Source of the DNA: Christensenellaceae bacterium
GTDB taxonomy: Bacteria > Bacillota > Clostridia > Christensenellales > Aristaeellaceae
Length of the DNA: 6,436 nucleotides
Assembly (NCBI GenBank): GCA_017881705.1
Contig: JADGQP010000036.1
Span: 1-6,436, forward strand
Direction: 5' to 3'
Part shown: piece by piece, positions 5,843 to 6,436 of the stretch
Layout of the letters: each line of letters starts with the position of its first letter
Numbering within the stretch: the stretch's first letter is position 1
The notes under the pieces: model-generated
The model's input: only the letters and a program-made list of their open reading frames with translations
What the model was told of the DNA's origin: nothing
Databases searched by the model: none
Made by a program: the position numbers and the translations under genes

Positions 5843-5860
5843 ATGTTAATTTATTAACTA
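5843..5860. promoter_or_regulatory. Rex-like redox operator upstream of gap
   Basis: The 18 bases ATGTTAATTTATTAACTA fit the known clostridial Rex consensus TTGTTAANNNNTTAACAA at 12 of the 14 fixed positions. The core GTTAAT-TT-ATTAAC has perfect 6-bp arms. Rex is a repressor released by NADH and is known to control gap in many Clostridia. The site lies 26 bases upstream of the -35 box, further than the usual overlap with the promoter. GCGTT (5836-5840) and AACGC (5864-5868) flank it as an outer inverted pair. Binding is inferred from sequence alone. Confidence 0.55.
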
Positions 5861-5871
5861 TATAACGCTTT

Positions 5872-6436
5872 TCAGACTAGCTCTTCGGGGTTGAGGCAGC
5901 GCAGCGCCTCCGGCACGAAAAGCCCATCTTTGCGCACCAGTTCATCGTCCAGCCAGATTTCGCCGCCGCCGTATTCCGGGCGCTGGATGCACACCATATC
6001 CCAATGGATATCGCTGTGGTTGCCGTTGGGGCATTCGTCGTAGCAATGGCCGGGGGTAAAATGGAACGACCCCGCGATTTTCTCGTCAAACAGCGTATCC
6101 AGCATCGGCAGGGTGATGTAGGGGTTCACGCCGAAGGAGAACTCGCCCACGTAACGCGCGCCCTCGTCCGTATCCAAAATACGGTTGAGGCGTGGGGTAT
6201 CGCTGCCCGTTGCCTCCACGATTTTCCCGTCCTTGAAAACCAGGCGGATATCGCTGAACTCAATACCGTTGTACAGGCTGGGCGTGTTGAACTGTATCAC
6301 CCCGTTTACACTGTCGCGTACGGGCGCGGTGAACACTTCCCCGTCGGGAATGTTGACCTTCCCATCGCACTTGATGGGCGGCCGCCCTTTCACAGAAAAG
6401 CGCAAATCGGTGCCCTTGCCCAGAATGTGCACCCGG
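5872..6436 (-). CDS. M29-family metallo-aminopeptidase, C-terminal half (N-terminus beyond window)
   Basis: The frame is open to the right edge, so about 188 codons of a protein that is normally 370-410 aa are visible. The GTG at 6432 lies inside the conserved region and is not the start. Counting from that codon, the M29 motifs appear in order: NIPDGEVFTAPV (27-38) with metal-ligand candidate E32, VGEFSFG (95-101) with E97, GSFHFTPGHCY (121-131) with H124 and the catalytic tyrosine candidate Y131, and SDIHWDM (140-146) with H143 and D145. The spacings agree with those known for the Thermus enzyme AmpT, except that the stretch between H124 and H143 is about 12 residues shorter. The family removes N-terminal residues from peptides in the cytoplasm using two divalent metal ions. 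The stop lies 133 bases before the gap start on the same strand, with promoter and operator sites between, so co-transcription is not required. No U-tract terminator was seen after it. Confidence 0.9.
   Translation of the reverse strand, partial: RVHILGKGTDLRFSVKGRPPIKCDGKVNIPDGEVFTAPVRDSVNGVIQFNTPSLYNGIEFSDIRLVFKDGKIVEATGSDTPRLNRILDTDEGARYVGEFSFGVNPYITLPMLDTLFDEKIAGSFHFTPGHCYDECPNGNHSDIHWDMVCIQRPEYGGGEIWLDDELVRKDGLFVPEALRCLNPEELV

Noticed and set aside
4575..5849. Long plus-strand open frame of 424 codons opposite gap
   Set aside because: It is the antisense shadow of gap, has no ribosome binding site or family resemblance, and its translation is the low-complexity G/V/H-rich pattern typical of such shadows.
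5830..5870. AT-rich dyad after the aminopeptidase as its transcription terminator
   Set aside because: The stem is AT-rich, no U-tract follows on the minus strand, and the core fits a Rex operator better.

Overview
The window reads as chromosomal DNA of a moderately GC-rich, low-oxygen Firmicutes, most likely a member of Clostridia. The support is strong AGGAGG-type ribosome binding sites, sigma-A-like promoters, a Spo0B-type histidine kinase, a Clostridia-type Rex box upstream of gap, and protein sequences that look clostridial. The species cannot be named from the sequence. Every credible gene is on the minus strand, so the genes are transcribed from high to low coordinates.

From the right edge: (1) 5872-6436 is the C-terminal half of an M29-family metallo-aminopeptidase, cut by the window end. 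(2) 5739-5871 is a regulatory gap with a Rex-like operator, a 15-bp palindrome lying on the -35 box, a good sigma-A promoter and a strong ribosome binding site. (3) 4707-5738 is gap, the NAD-type glycolytic GAPDH, followed by a short rho-independent terminator. (4) 4396-4674 holds no gene. It is a very GC-rich nested palindrome of about 280 bp with 12-bp perfect terminal inverted repeats, resembling a MITE or REP-type repeat. (5) 4319-4360 is a near-consensus promoter flanked by inverted hexamers. (6) 1-4279 is a tight four-gene operon: TM1586-type nitroreductase, rarA, Spo0B-type sensor kinase and polysaccharide flippase (cut by the left edge). The first two junctions are 4-base stop/start overlaps and the last is a 36-base gap.

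The GAPDH segment is central carbon metabolism under probable NADH/NAD redox control. The operon is an odd assortment: a flavoprotein oxidoreductase, a replication-fork repair ATPase, a membrane kinase with almost no sensor domain, and a lipid-linked sugar exporter. The overlaps imply co-translation, but the sequence gives no evidence of one shared pathway. No response regulator for the kinase is visible. No tRNA, rRNA, CRISPR array or phage gene was found. The least ordinary items are the nested palindromic element and the regulatory architecture in front of gap and the nitroreductase operon.
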